NCBI RefSeq assembly: GCF_010686755.1 | Contig: NZ_JAAGXA010000022.1 | Span: 1 to 47,436, forward strand | DNA length: 47,436 nt | Direction of reading: 5' to 3' | Source: Nocardioides zeae | Lineage (GTDB): Bacteria; Actinomycetota; Actinomycetes; Propionibacteriales; Nocardioidaceae | Shown here: piece after piece, positions 14,962-23,090 of the stretch | How positions within the stretch are numbered: the first letter of the stretch is position 1 | Layout: the number at the start of each line of letters is the position of its first letter | Made by a program: the position numbers and the translations under genes | Notes under the pieces: generated by a model | The model's database searches: none | Told to the model about the DNA's origin: nothing | Seen by the model: the letters and a program-made list of their open reading frames with translations, nothing else

Positions 14962-16503
14962 ATGGAAGGCGCCCTGCACCGCTTCATCCGGTTCCTGCGC
15001 CTGTCCGGGGTGCGGGTCAGCACCGCCGAGGCGATCGACGCGATGCACGCGGTGAGCACGCCCGGCGTGCTCGACGACCGCGAGGTGCTGCGCTCGGCCC
15101 TCGCCGTGTGCCTCGTCAAGGACCGGCGCGACCTGCCCGCCTTCGAGCGGGTCTTCGACCGCTTCTTCGGCCTGCGCGCGCTCGTCGAGGAGGTGGACGG
15201 GCACGGGCACTCCCACGCCCACGACGACCTCGAGGACACGGGGACGCTCGAGCAGTTCACCCTGTCCGAGGCCCCCGGGGACCTGCCGCAGGACGGGCAC
15301 TCGCACGACAAGCCGAAGGACATCAAGGAGTTCTTCAAGCCGGAGGACCTGGCGCAGCAGTACAACCTGCACCAGGAGGCCAACAAGATCGACATGGCCT
15401 CGATGACCGACGAGATCATCCTGTCCAACGAGAAGCAGGGCACCATCGGCGAGGCCGCCCGCGTGCAGATCTCGACCCAACGGCTGCACAACCCCGGGAA
15501 CCCGGGGGAGCTGGCCAGCAGCCCGGGCCTCCACCTGGAGACCGAGCTCAGCGTGGCCGAGGAGCTCACCCTGCTCTCCTGGCTGGAGGAGGCCGAGGCG
15601 GGGGAGCAGCCCGACGACCCCGAGCACGCCGCCACGCTGGCGGCGCTCCGCGAGGCGCTGGCCCCCTTCCTGGCCGCCCTGCCCGAGAAGCTCAAGCACC
15701 ACCTCGAGGCCCTCATGGCGATGGACGTCGAGCTCGAGGGCAAGGAGATCGAGGCCCGGCAGGCCGAGACGGTCGACGAGGCCGAGCGTGCGGCCCTCGA
15801 GGAGGCGCTGCGACGCCTGCTGCGCTCGCTCCACGGAGCGCCACGCCCCCGCCGCCGCGCCTCCGCGCGCGGCACCGTCGACGGACGCCGCACGATGCGC
15901 TCGAACATGAAGTACGACGGGGTGCCGTTCCGGCCCGTGACGGTCGCCAAGGTCGAGGACCGCCCCCGGCTGATGGTGCTGTGCGACGTCTCCCTGTCGG
16001 TGCGGTCCACGGCCCGGTTCACGCTCCACCTCGTGCACGGCCTGCAGGCGGTGGCGGCCTCCGTGCGCACGTTCGCCTTCGTCGCCGACATCGTCGAGAC
16101 CACCGACCTGTTCGCCGAGCACCGCACGGAGGAGGCGCTGTCGCTGGTGCTCTCCGGCCTGCCCGCCGGGGGCGTGCTCGACGTCGACGCCGACTCCGAC
16201 TACGGCAACGTGTTCGACTCGTTCCTCGAGACGCACGGTGGGGCGATCACGCGCCGTACGACGCTGGTGGTGCTCGGCGACGGCCGCAGCAACGGACGCG
16301 ACCCCGGGCTGGGTTCCTTCGCCGAGCTCGCCCGACGTGCGCGGGAGACGGTGTGGTTGACGCCGGAGCCGCGGTACTCGTGGGCGCTGGGGCGGTGCGA
16401 CCTCCCGGCCTACGCCGAGCACTGCTCGCGGGTGCAGGTCGTGCGCAACCTCGCGGGCCTCGAGAAGGTCACCGAGCTGCTGCCGACGGGGCGTCCGCGA
16501 TGA
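14962..16503 (+). CDS. VWA-domain (CoxE-like) partner of the MoxR ATPase
   Basis: 513 residues. The C-terminal half is a VWA domain: CDVSLSVRS around residue 342 gives a complete DxSxS metal-adhesion motif, and VVLGDGRSNGRDPG holds the later acidic residue. The N-terminal half has CoxE-like features (RFLRLSGVRVSTAEAIDAM) and two histidine clusters, DGHGHSHAHDD near 80-90 and DGHSHDK near 112. A helical acidic segment links the halves. MoxR-VWA pairs act as chaperones for metal enzymes (CbbQO, NorQD, CoxDE). Finding histidines in both partners strengthens a role in metal delivery to the dehydrogenase. AGGGAGGGGAG precedes the ATG. Its stop overlaps the next gene by ATGA. Confidence 0.88.
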   Translation: MEGALHRFIRFLRLSGVRVSTAEAIDAMHAVSTPGVLDDREVLRSALAVCLVKDRRDLPAFERVFDRFFGLRALVEEVDGHGHSHAHDDLEDTGTLEQFTLSEAPGDLPQDGHSHDKPKDIKEFFKPEDLAQQYNLHQEANKIDMASMTDEIILSNEKQGTIGEAARVQISTQRLHNPGNPGELASSPGLHLETELSVAEELTLLSWLEEAEAGEQPDDPEHAATLAALREALAPFLAALPEKLKHHLEALMAMDVELEGKEIEARQAETVDEAERAALEEALRRLLRSLHGAPRPRRRASARGTVDGRRTMRSNMKYDGVPFRPVTVAKVEDRPRLMVLCDVSLSVRSTARFTLHLVHGLQAVAASVRTFAFVADIVETTDLFAEHRTEEALSLVLSGLPAGGVLDVDADSDYGNVFDSFLETHGGAITRRTTLVVLGDGRSNGRDPGLGSFAELARRARETVWLTPEPRYSWALGRCDLPAYAEHCSRVQVVRNLAGLEKVTELLPTGRPR

Positions 16504-17435
16504 CCGCCCAGGTGGCGACCGCCGCCGTCGCGCCGGCGCCGCTCGACCCCTTCGGCTGGTCGGTCGCGGGGCTCTACCGCGACGACGTCGTCGAGGTGCG
16601 CGCCGTGGGCGAGCGCCGGTCGCGGCGGGGGCTGACGACCGTCCGCACGCCGCACTTCGACCTCACCCCGGCGAGCGGCGGTCGACAGGTGCGCGTCGAC
16701 CACGTCCTCGGCCCCCACGAGATCGACGACGACGTCGCGGGTCTCGTCGCGGCGGAGCTCTTCGGGCCGGGCTGGCTGCGCGGGGTCGCGCTCTTCGAGC
16801 GCGTCTTCACCGGCGTGGTGCGGTCGATGCACCCCGATCCGCTGGCGTCGTGGGACCTCTTCTACGGCAACACCCTCGCGCAGCTCGACCGCCTGCGGGA
16901 CGTGCCGCCGGGGCCGGGGGGCTCGGGGCACGGCACGATCGCGGAGTACGCGCCGGTGTACGCCCACGCCGAGGGCCTCCTCGCCCCGGGGTCGGTGCTG
17001 GAGGTCGGGTGCTGCTTCGGGTTCCTGCCGCTGCGGCTCGCCGCGTCCGGGCGCACCGTGACGGCCTCGGACGTCGCGCCCGGCACGGTGCGGCTCCTCG
17101 GCGAGGTGGCGCGGCGCCGCGGCGTACGGCTGGAGACGGTGGTCGCCGACGCCGCCCACCACCCCGGTGCGGACGGGTCCGTCGACACGGTGCTGGTGCT
17201 GCACCTGCTCGAGCACGTCGACGCCGACCACGGCCAGCGGATCCTCGCCGAGGCGCTGCGGCTCGCCCGCCGGCGCGTGGTCGTGGCGGTGCCGCTGGAG
17301 GAGGTCGCGGAGGAGACGTGGGGCCACGTGCGCACGGTCTCGCTGGACGACCTCCGCGCCTGGGGCGCCGCCACCGGCCGCCCCCACGACGTCCACGAGC
17401 TCCACGGCGGGTGGCTGGTGGTCGACGTGGGGTGA
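16500..17435 (+). CDS. mftM: MftM-like SAM-dependent methyltransferase
   Basis: 311 residues. A class I SAM-binding domain starts around 160: SVLEVGCCFGFLPLRLA (motif I), TASDVAPG, VDTVLVLHLLEHVDADHGQ and RRVVVAVPLEEVA. The N-terminal 150 residues (YRDDVVEVRAVGERR, DDVAGLVAAELFGP, HPDPLASWDLFYGNTLAQLD) are unlike generic methyltransferases. In Mycobacterium smegmatis a methyltransferase at the corresponding position near mno is, to my memory, MftM, which methylates the glucan chain of mycofactocin; synteny with mno here supports the same role. ATG overlaps the VWA stop, so it belongs to the same operon. It ends just before a 26-bp hairpin. Confidence 0.72.
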   Translation: MTAQVATAAVAPAPLDPFGWSVAGLYRDDVVEVRAVGERRSRRGLTTVRTPHFDLTPASGGRQVRVDHVLGPHEIDDDVAGLVAAELFGPGWLRGVALFERVFTGVVRSMHPDPLASWDLFYGNTLAQLDRLRDVPPGPGGSGHGTIAEYAPVYAHAEGLLAPGSVLEVGCCFGFLPLRLAASGRTVTASDVAPGTVRLLGEVARRRGVRLETVVADAAHHPGADGSVDTVLVLHLLEHVDADHGQRILAEALRLARRRVVVAVPLEEVAEETWGHVRTVSLDDLRAWGAATGRPHDVHELHGGWLVVDVG

Positions 17436-17436
17436 T

Positions 17437-17494
17437 GCGCCGAGTTGTCACGTACGCCGCGTTTCGACACGCGGCGTACGTGACAACTCGGCGC
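17437..17494. terminator. 26-bp perfect hairpin, bidirectional terminator
   Basis: Arms 17437-17462 and 17469-17494 pair perfectly over 26 bp with a 6-base loop TTCGAC. It sits between converging genes: one base after the mftM stop and 12 bases before the response-regulator stop. Being symmetrical it can work for both strands. No T-run follows, which is usual for high-GC actinobacterial terminators. Confidence 0.85.
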
Positions 17495-17506
17495 GCGCGC
17501 AAGAGG

Positions 17507-18187
17507 TCAGAGCAGCCCCAGCTTCCCCGCCTCGTACACGGCCTCGGCGCGGCGGGACACGCCGAGCTTGCGCAGGATGTTGCCGACGTGGAACTTCGCC
17601 GTCGTCTCGGAGATGTAGAGCCGCTCGCCGATCGCCCGGTTGGAGTGGCCCCGCGCGAGCAGCCGCAGGACTTCCTGCTCGCGCTCCGTCAGGTGCTGGT
17701 TGCCGGCCGGCTCGGGCGCGTTCAGCCCCCGCACCATCGCGGCCGCGCTCCGTGCGTCGAAGGCGCTCCCGCCGCGGCTCACGTCGCGGATCGAGCGGAT
17801 CAGCCCCGACGTGTCCACGTCCTTCACGACGTAGCCCCGCGCCCCGACCCGGATCGCCCTCAGCACCAGCTGGTCGTCGAGGAACGTCGTCAGCACCAGC
17901 ACGCCCAGCCCGGGGTGCTCCGCCACCAGCCGCGCGCACAGCTCGAGGCCCTCCGTGTCCGACGACGTCGACAGCTTGAGGTCGAGCAGCACGATGTCGG
18001 GCTGCACGCGCGCCACGACGGCGAGCGCCTCGGCGGCGGTGGAGGCCTCGCCCAGCACCGTCAGGTCGGGCTCCCGCTCCAGGATGGAGCGCAGCCCCTG
18101 CCGCACGATCGCGTGGTCGTCGACGAGCACGATCCCGACGGTCCCGGGGGGAGCGACGGGTGCGGTGTGGGCAGGGCTGAGCGTCAT
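17507..18187 (-). CDS. NarL/LuxR-type response regulator, MnoR-like
   Basis: 226 residues. A receiver domain with VLVDDHAIVRQGL, the phospho-acceptor in DIVLLDLKL (about residue 70), TTFLDD and the lysine in YVVKDVD is followed by a LuxR helix-turn-helix (LTEREQEVLRLLARGHSNRAIGERL region, about 160-185, and ISETTAKFHVGNILRKLGV). It should bind DNA when phosphorylated by the kinase upstream. ATG at 18187 overlaps the kinase stop (ATGA). Position beside mno, a second iron ADH and an MftM-like gene resembles the mycobacterial MnoSR system that induces mno in response to alcohols such as 1,3-propanediol; that assignment is by synteny and memory. Confidence 0.88.
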   Translation of the reverse strand: MTLSPAHTAPVAPPGTVGIVLVDDHAIVRQGLRSILEREPDLTVLGEASTAAEALAVVARVQPDIVLLDLKLSTSSDTEGLELCARLVAEHPGLGVLVLTTFLDDQLVLRAIRVGARGYVVKDVDTSGLIRSIRDVSRGGSAFDARSAAAMVRGLNAPEPAGNQHLTEREQEVLRLLARGHSNRAIGERLYISETTAKFHVGNILRKLGVSRRAEAVYEAGKLGLL

Positions 18188-19602
18188 GACGGTTCCTCTC
18201 GTGGGGGTGCGGCGCCGACCAGGTCGGAGATGAGCGACGACCCGCGGCCGACGATGGGGAGGGGCACGGTGAGCTCGACGCGTACGCCGCCCAACCGCGC
18301 CCGGCGGAACGCGAGGGTCCCGCCGAGGTCGGCCACCCGGGCCTCGATGTTGGCGAGCCCGCGGTGGCGGCCGTCGGCGGTCGTGCCCCGCTCGAGCCGC
18401 AGCATCCGGGCGAGCTCGGCGGGGTCGCCGCAGCCGTCGTCGGCGACCGTGACGCGCAGCTGGTCGGGCCGGTAGCGGATGCGCACCACGGCCCGGGTGG
18501 CGCCCGCGTGGTTCACGATGTTGAAGAGGGCCTCGCCGACGGCGCGGGCCAGCTCGTGGTCGGCGTCGGCGGGCAGCTCGGACACCTGGCCCTCGACGCG
18601 GATCTGCACGGCGAGGTGCGGCCGGTGGTGGGCCGTCAGCTCGTGGAGCAGCTCGGGGAGGGTGGCGACGGTGTCGCTGTGCGGGCGGTGCAGCGCGTAG
18701 ATCGCCCGCCGCAGCTGGTCGACCGCCTCCCGGGTGAGGTCCTTCGCCGTGGACAGCGGTGCGGCCACCTGCTCGACGCCCAGCGCCGCGGCCTCGCCGC
18801 GGGCGACCTCGACCGCCATTCCGGCCGACAGCACGAACTGCGTCACCGAGTCGTGCAGCTCGCGCGCGATCCGGTGCCGCTCGGTGTCGACGAGCTCGCG
18901 CTGGTGGGCGACGAGGAGCCGCTGCTCGGCGTGCCGGAGCTCGGCCGTGCGGGCCTCCAGGTCGCGGCGCTGGGCCTGCGCCTCGTCGACGAGCAGCTGC
19001 GCCCGCCGGTGCAGCGCCAGCCCCGCGTGGTACTGCTCCGACGTGTGCAGCGACACCGCCGCCTGGTTGGCGAGGATCCGCAGCACCGACAGGTCGCCCG
19101 GCTCGGGCTCGACCGGGAGCCCGTGGAGCCCCACGAGCGCCCCGATGTGGCGTCCCTCGAGCGACATGGGCACCCGCACCCAGCGGCCGTCGTCGGCGGT
19201 GCGCGTGGCGTGGCCGGCGCGGACGGCGCCCAGCTCGCGGCGCACGAAGGCCGGCAGCTGCGTCTCGTCGTCGACGACCTGCAGCCCGGAGCCGTCCGGC
19301 GTGCCGGAGCACGCGAGGAACCGCGGCCGGGCGCCGGGCAGGTGGCCGTCGGAGACGGCGAGCAGGGTCCACTCGGCCTCGAGGTGCGCGGCGGCCGCGC
19401 GCACGACCTCCTCGAGCAGCCCGCGCGGCCCCTCGACCGTGCGCACGAGGGCGCGCGAGATCGAGTCCATGGCCCGCACGGCCCGCTGCGTGCGCTCGTC
19501 GGAGCGCACGTAGGCCCGGTAGTACGACCCCTTGCCGGACCGCACCCCCGTCAGGGTGGCGAGGTCGGGGCGCGCCCCCGGGGCCGGTACGTCGAGGCTC
19601 AC
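18184..19602 (-). CDS. GAF sensor histidine kinase, MnoS-like (HisKA_3)
   Basis: 472 residues. Residues ~60-215 are GAF-like (WTLLAVSDGHLPGARPRFL, VRVPMSLEGRHIGALVGL, LRILANQAAVSLHTSEQYH); a coiled-coil helix follows; the HisKA_3 box ERHRIARELHDSVTQFVLSAG (residue ~265; histidine in ELHD) and ATP-binding parts (ARAVGEALFNIVNHAGATRA as N box, VADDGCG, HRGLANIEARVADLGG) complete it. No transmembrane segment, so it senses a cytosolic signal. The GTG at 19602 is 13 bases after the stop of the iron ADH gene, so ADH, kinase and regulator form one unit. It would phosphorylate the response regulator next door. Confidence 0.9.
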   Translation of the reverse strand: MSLDVPAPGARPDLATLTGVRSGKGSYYRAYVRSDERTQRAVRAMDSISRALVRTVEGPRGLLEEVVRAAAAHLEAEWTLLAVSDGHLPGARPRFLACSGTPDGSGLQVVDDETQLPAFVRRELGAVRAGHATRTADDGRWVRVPMSLEGRHIGALVGLHGLPVEPEPGDLSVLRILANQAAVSLHTSEQYHAGLALHRRAQLLVDEAQAQRRDLEARTAELRHAEQRLLVAHQRELVDTERHRIARELHDSVTQFVLSAGMAVEVARGEAAALGVEQVAAPLSTAKDLTREAVDQLRRAIYALHRPHSDTVATLPELLHELTAHHRPHLAVQIRVEGQVSELPADADHELARAVGEALFNIVNHAGATRAVVRIRYRPDQLRVTVADDGCGDPAELARMLRLERGTTADGRHRGLANIEARVADLGGTLAFRRARLGGVRVELTVPLPIVGRGSSLISDLVGAAPPREEPS

Positions 19603-19615
19603 GTCACCGCCTGCC

Positions 19616-20812
19616 CTAGAGCGCCGCGCGGAACAGGTCGAGGACGTCGTCCTCGGTCGCGGGGCGCGGGTTCGTGGTCAGGCAGGCGTCGTCGAGCGTG
19701 GTGCGGGCGAGCAGGGGGACGTCGGCCTCGGCCACGCCGAGGGCGGCCAGGCCGGAGGGCACGCCCACGTCGTCGGCGAGACGCCGCACGTGCTCGGCGA
19801 GGAGCTCCGCGGCCTTCTCCCCGTCGGCGCCGTCGACGTCGAGACCGGCGGCGCCGGCGAGGTCGACGAACCGCTGCGGCACCGCCCGCGCGTTGTAGCG
19901 GATGACGTGGGGCAGCAGCACGCCGTTGACGACGCCGTGGGGCGCGTCGAGCAGGCCGCCGACCTGGTGGCTCATGGCGTGGGTGGCGCCGAGGATCGCG
20001 TTGGTGAACGCCAGCCCGGCCTCGAGGCTCGCCTGGGCCATCCGGCTCCTCGCCTCGGTGTCGGTGGGGTCGGTGAGCGTGCGGCGGAGGAAGCGGCACA
20101 CGAGCCCGACGGCGTTGAGCGCGTGCACGTCCGCGAGCGGGTTGTGGGCGAGCGAGACGAACGACTCGATGCCGTGGGTGAGGGCGTCCAGCCCGGTCGC
20201 GGCGTTGAGGTCGTCGGGCATGGTCACGAGCAGGCGCGGGTCCGTGACCGAGATGTCGGGCACCAGGGCGCGCCCCATGATGGTCAGCTTCACCGACCGG
20301 TCCGTGTCGGTGACGATGCAGAACTGGCTCACGTCGGCGCCGCTGCCCGAGGTGCTCGGGATCATCAGCATCGGCGGGATCGGCCGCGTGGCCCGGTCCA
20401 CCCCGGCGTAGTCCAGGATGTCCCCGCCGTTGCCCGAGAGGATGGCGACGCCCTTCGCGGCGTCGATGACCGAGCCGCCGCCGATGCCGATGATGACGTC
20501 GGCCCCGCTCGCGACGTACAGCTCGTGCGCGGCGCGCACCTCGTGGTCCTTCGGGTTCGGCGTGACGCTGTGGAAGACCACCGGCCGCAGGCGGACGTCC
20601 CGCAGGTGCGCGAGGAGCTCGTCGACCCAGCCGGCGGCGAGGATCCCGGGGTCGGTGACCACGAACGGACGCCGCGCGCCGAGACGGGCGGCGGCGAAGC
20701 CCGCCTCGGCGAGCGAGCCGACACCGAGCACGATCTCGGGGGCGTGGAACTTGACCAGCGACGTGCCCCGACAGCCGACCACCGGGGGCTCGATCACTCC
20801 GACTGGTGCCAC
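19616..20812 (-). CDS. Iron-containing alcohol dehydrogenase (1,3-propanediol dehydrogenase-like)
   Basis: 398 residues, normal family length. GIGGGSVIDAAKG (about 107) and STSGSGADVSQFCIVTD (about 153) bind NAD; GLDALTHGIESFVS, the metal-binding GATHAMSHQVGGLLDAPHG (about 275) and VNGVLLP are intact. Probably oxidises a diol or alcohol with NAD. It is distinct from Mno and lacks its long conserved N-terminus. In mycobacteria a similar gene between mno and mnoSR is called 1,3-propanediol dehydrogenase, which is the basis for the name here. GTG at 20812 is preceded by GAGGAGGAG. Its upstream region contains palindromes that may bind the adjacent response regulator. Confidence 0.85.
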   Translation of the reverse strand: MAPVGVIEPPVVGCRGTSLVKFHAPEIVLGVGSLAEAGFAAARLGARRPFVVTDPGILAAGWVDELLAHLRDVRLRPVVFHSVTPNPKDHEVRAAHELYVASGADVIIGIGGGSVIDAAKGVAILSGNGGDILDYAGVDRATRPIPPMLMIPSTSGSGADVSQFCIVTDTDRSVKLTIMGRALVPDISVTDPRLLVTMPDDLNAATGLDALTHGIESFVSLAHNPLADVHALNAVGLVCRFLRRTLTDPTDTEARSRMAQASLEAGLAFTNAILGATHAMSHQVGGLLDAPHGVVNGVLLPHVIRYNARAVPQRFVDLAGAAGLDVDGADGEKAAELLAEHVRRLADDVGVPSGLAALGVAEADVPLLARTTLDDACLTTNPRPATEDDVLDLFRAAL

Positions 20813-20927
20813 GGGCTCCTCCTCGCCGGCAGAGTGACCGGCGTCACTCCACCGACGTCACCCTCCGTCGGGGCAGGTTGCAACCACGTTGCCCGCCCGA
20901 CCGGCCGGGGTCGCGCCGCCGGGTGGT
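20813..20927 (-). promoter_or_regulatory. Upstream region of the iron ADH-kinase-regulator unit
   Basis: Within 115 bp are three dyads: AGTGAC-CGGC-GTCACT (20833-20848), CCGACG/CGTCGG around a 9-base spacer (about 20852-20871) and the perfect GGTTGCAACC (20876-20885) flanked by GGGCA/TGCCC. They would lie over and upstream of a promoter reading leftward. NarL-type regulators bind short inverted repeats, so these are the best candidate autoregulatory sites. Confidence 0.45.
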
Positions 20928-21698
20928 TCAGCCCTGCGGCTCCCGGTGCACCTTGTGCTGGGCTGCCTGGGCACGGGGTCGCATGACGACCTGGTCGATG
21001 TTGACGTGGCTCGGCCGCGTCGCGACCCAGACGATCGCGTCCGCCACGTCCTCGGCGACGAGCGGGTCGCGCACGCCGGCGTACACCTGGTCCGCCTTCT
21101 CCTGGTCGCCGCCGAAGCGCACGAGGGAGAACTCGGGCGTGTGCACCATCCCGGGCGCGATCTCCGAGATCCGGATCGGCTCGGCGACGAGCTCGAGCCG
21201 CAGCGTCTCGGTGACCACCTTCGTCCCGTGCTTCGCGGCCGTGTAGCCGCCACCGCCCTCGTAGGCCACCCGTCCGGCGGTGGACCCCACGTTGACGATG
21301 ACGGCGTCCCCGCTGGCCCGCAGGGCGGGGAGCAGCGCCTGGGTGACGCGGAGGAGCCCGATGACGTTGACGTCGTACATCGCCTTCCACTGCTCCGCGT
21401 CCGCGTGCTCGACCGCGTCGCTGCCGAACGCGCCGCCGGCGTTGTTGACGAGCACGTGGACCACCTCGCCGGCCGCTGCGGCGAGGCCGGCGACCTGGTC
21501 GGCGTCGGTGACGTCGCACGCCACGGCCACGCCGTCGATCTCCTCGGCGAGCGCGGCGACGCGGTCGGCGCGCCGGGCCGCGCACACGACCCGGAAGCCG
21601 GACGCCGCGAGGGTGCGGGCGGTCGCGGCTCCGATGCCGCTGCTGGCGCCGGTGACGACGGCGGTACGACGGGGGCGGGGGTCGGTCTCGACGCTCAT
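20928..21698 (-). CDS. Short-chain dehydrogenase/reductase
   Basis: 256 residues of a classical SDR: TGASSGIGAATA (about residue 16), D-V at ACDVTD, NNAGG (about 88), serine in NVGSTAG (about 140) and YTAAKHG catalytic Tyr/Lys (about 154). Residue pattern AARRADR after strand 2 suggests NADP preference. Substrate unknown. CAGACT (minus strand, 21705-21710) lies 6 bases before the ATG, indicating a leaderless transcript. It is upstream of the iron ADH in the same direction but with a 115-bp gap that has its own control elements, so it may be transcribed separately. Confidence 0.9.
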   Translation of the reverse strand: MSVETDPRPRRTAVVTGASSGIGAATARTLAASGFRVVCAARRADRVAALAEEIDGVAVACDVTDADQVAGLAAAAGEVVHVLVNNAGGAFGSDAVEHADAEQWKAMYDVNVIGLLRVTQALLPALRASGDAVIVNVGSTAGRVAYEGGGGYTAAKHGTKVVTETLRLELVAEPIRISEIAPGMVHTPEFSLVRFGGDQEKADQVYAGVRDPLVAEDVADAIVWVATRPSHVNIDQVVMRPRAQAAQHKVHREPQG

Positions 21699-21827
21699 GC
21701 CCGCAGTCTGGCAGCCTCCGGCCCGGCGCCGGAGCAGCCGTGTGCCGGACGGTTGGGCCGGAGGTGGACAATGGCGGTCGGCCCCGCGCGGGGACGACGG
21801 CGGGGGACGACAGGACGGAGGGGCGGC

Positions 21828-23090
21828 ATGGATCGCGTCGCGATGATCAGTCTCCACACCTCGCCGCTCGACCAGCCGGGCACGGGCGACGCCGGCGGCA
21901 TGAACGTCTACGTGCTCGAGCTCGCCCGGCGGATCGGCGCCCTCGGCGTCGCGGTCGACGTGATGACCCGGGCCACCTCGTCGCGGCTGGCGCCCGTCGT
22001 GGAGGTCGCCGACAACGTCCGCGTCTGCCACCTCGTGGCGGGGCCCTACGAGGGCATCGACAAGGCCGACCTCCCGGCCCAGCTGTGCTCCTTCGCGCGC
22101 GAGGTCCTCCGCAAGGAGGCCGCCGCGCCCCTCGGCCACTTCGACGTCGTGCACTCCCACTACTGGCTCTCCGGGCAGGTCGGCGCCCTGGCGCGGGACC
22201 GCTGGGCGGTGCCGCTCGTGCACTCGATGCACACGATGGCGAAGGTCAAGAACAGTGCGCTCGCGGCGGGCGACGAGCCCGAGCCGGCGATGCGTGTGAT
22301 CGGCGAGGAGCAGGTGGTCGACGCCGCCGACCTCCTCGTCGCCAACACCGACCGCGAGGCCGACGAGCTGGTGAGCCTGTACGGCGCGGCGCCCGAGCGC
22401 GTCCGGGTCGTCCACCCGGGCGTCGACCTGGCGCGGTTCCGGCCCCAGCACCGCCCCACGGTGCGCGCCGCGCTCGGCCTGCCGGTCGACGCGCTCGTCG
22501 TGCTCTTCGCCGGACGGATCCAGCCGCTCAAGGCGCCCGACGTGCTCGTGCGGGCCGTCGCCGTGCTCCTCGAGCGCGACCCCGCGCTGCGCGACCGCCT
22601 GGTGGTGCCGATCGTGGGCGGGCCGTCCGGGTCCGGCCGGGAGCGTCCCGAGGCGCTGGCCGAGCTGGTCCGCACGCTCGGCCTGGAGGACGTCGTGCGC
22701 TTCGTGCCGCCGGTCGCGCAGGCCGAGCTGGCCTGGTGGTACGCCGCGGCCGACCTCGTCGCCGTACCGTCCCACAACGAGTCCTTCGGCCTCGTCGCCC
22801 TCGAGGCGCAGGCGGCGGGCACGCCCGTGGTCGCCGCCGGTGTCGGCGGCCTCGTGACAGCGGTCCGCCACGAGCACAGCGGCCTGCTGGTGGACACCCA
22901 CGAGCCCGGCGACTGGGCCCACGCCCTCCGTGGCCTCCTCCGCGACGAGCGGCGCCGCCTCGCCCTGTCGGCCGGAGCGCTCGAGCACGCGCGCGGGTTC
23001 GCCTGGGAGCGGAGCGCCGAGGCGACCCTCGCGGCGTACGACGACGCCCGCCGCGCCCTCCGCACCACGACGTCGGGAGGCCGCGCGTGA
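21828..23090 (+). CDS. mshA: D-inositol-3-phosphate glycosyltransferase
   Basis: 420 residues, GT-B fold, family GT4. The MshA hallmark SPLDQPGTGDAGGMNVYV is at the N-terminus, followed by VVHSHYWLSGQVG and the HTMAKVKN block; the donor-site NESFGLVALEAQAAGTPVVA is near 325. It transfers GlcNAc from UDP-GlcNAc to inositol 3-phosphate, first step of mycothiol synthesis, in the cytosol. The ATG has GGACGGAGGGG upstream. A -10-like GACAAT (21767-21772) gives a leader of about 50 bases. It overlaps the YbjN-like gene by GTGA; the same pair is adjacent in mycobacteria. Confidence 0.96.
   Translation: MDRVAMISLHTSPLDQPGTGDAGGMNVYVLELARRIGALGVAVDVMTRATSSRLAPVVEVADNVRVCHLVAGPYEGIDKADLPAQLCSFAREVLRKEAAAPLGHFDVVHSHYWLSGQVGALARDRWAVPLVHSMHTMAKVKNSALAAGDEPEPAMRVIGEEQVVDAADLLVANTDREADELVSLYGAAPERVRVVHPGVDLARFRPQHRPTVRAALGLPVDALVVLFAGRIQPLKAPDVLVRAVAVLLERDPALRDRLVVPIVGGPSGSGRERPEALAELVRTLGLEDVVRFVPPVAQAELAWWYAAADLVAVPSHNESFGLVALEAQAAGTPVVAAGVGGLVTAVRHEHSGLLVDTHEPGDWAHALRGLLRDERRRLALSAGALEHARGFAWERSAEATLAAYDDARRALRTTTSGGRA

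Noticed and set aside
12241..21698. Complete mycofactocin biosynthesis cluster
   Set aside because: No mftA-F precursor, radical SAM or glycosyltransferase genes were found; the glycosyltransferase at 21828 is MshA.
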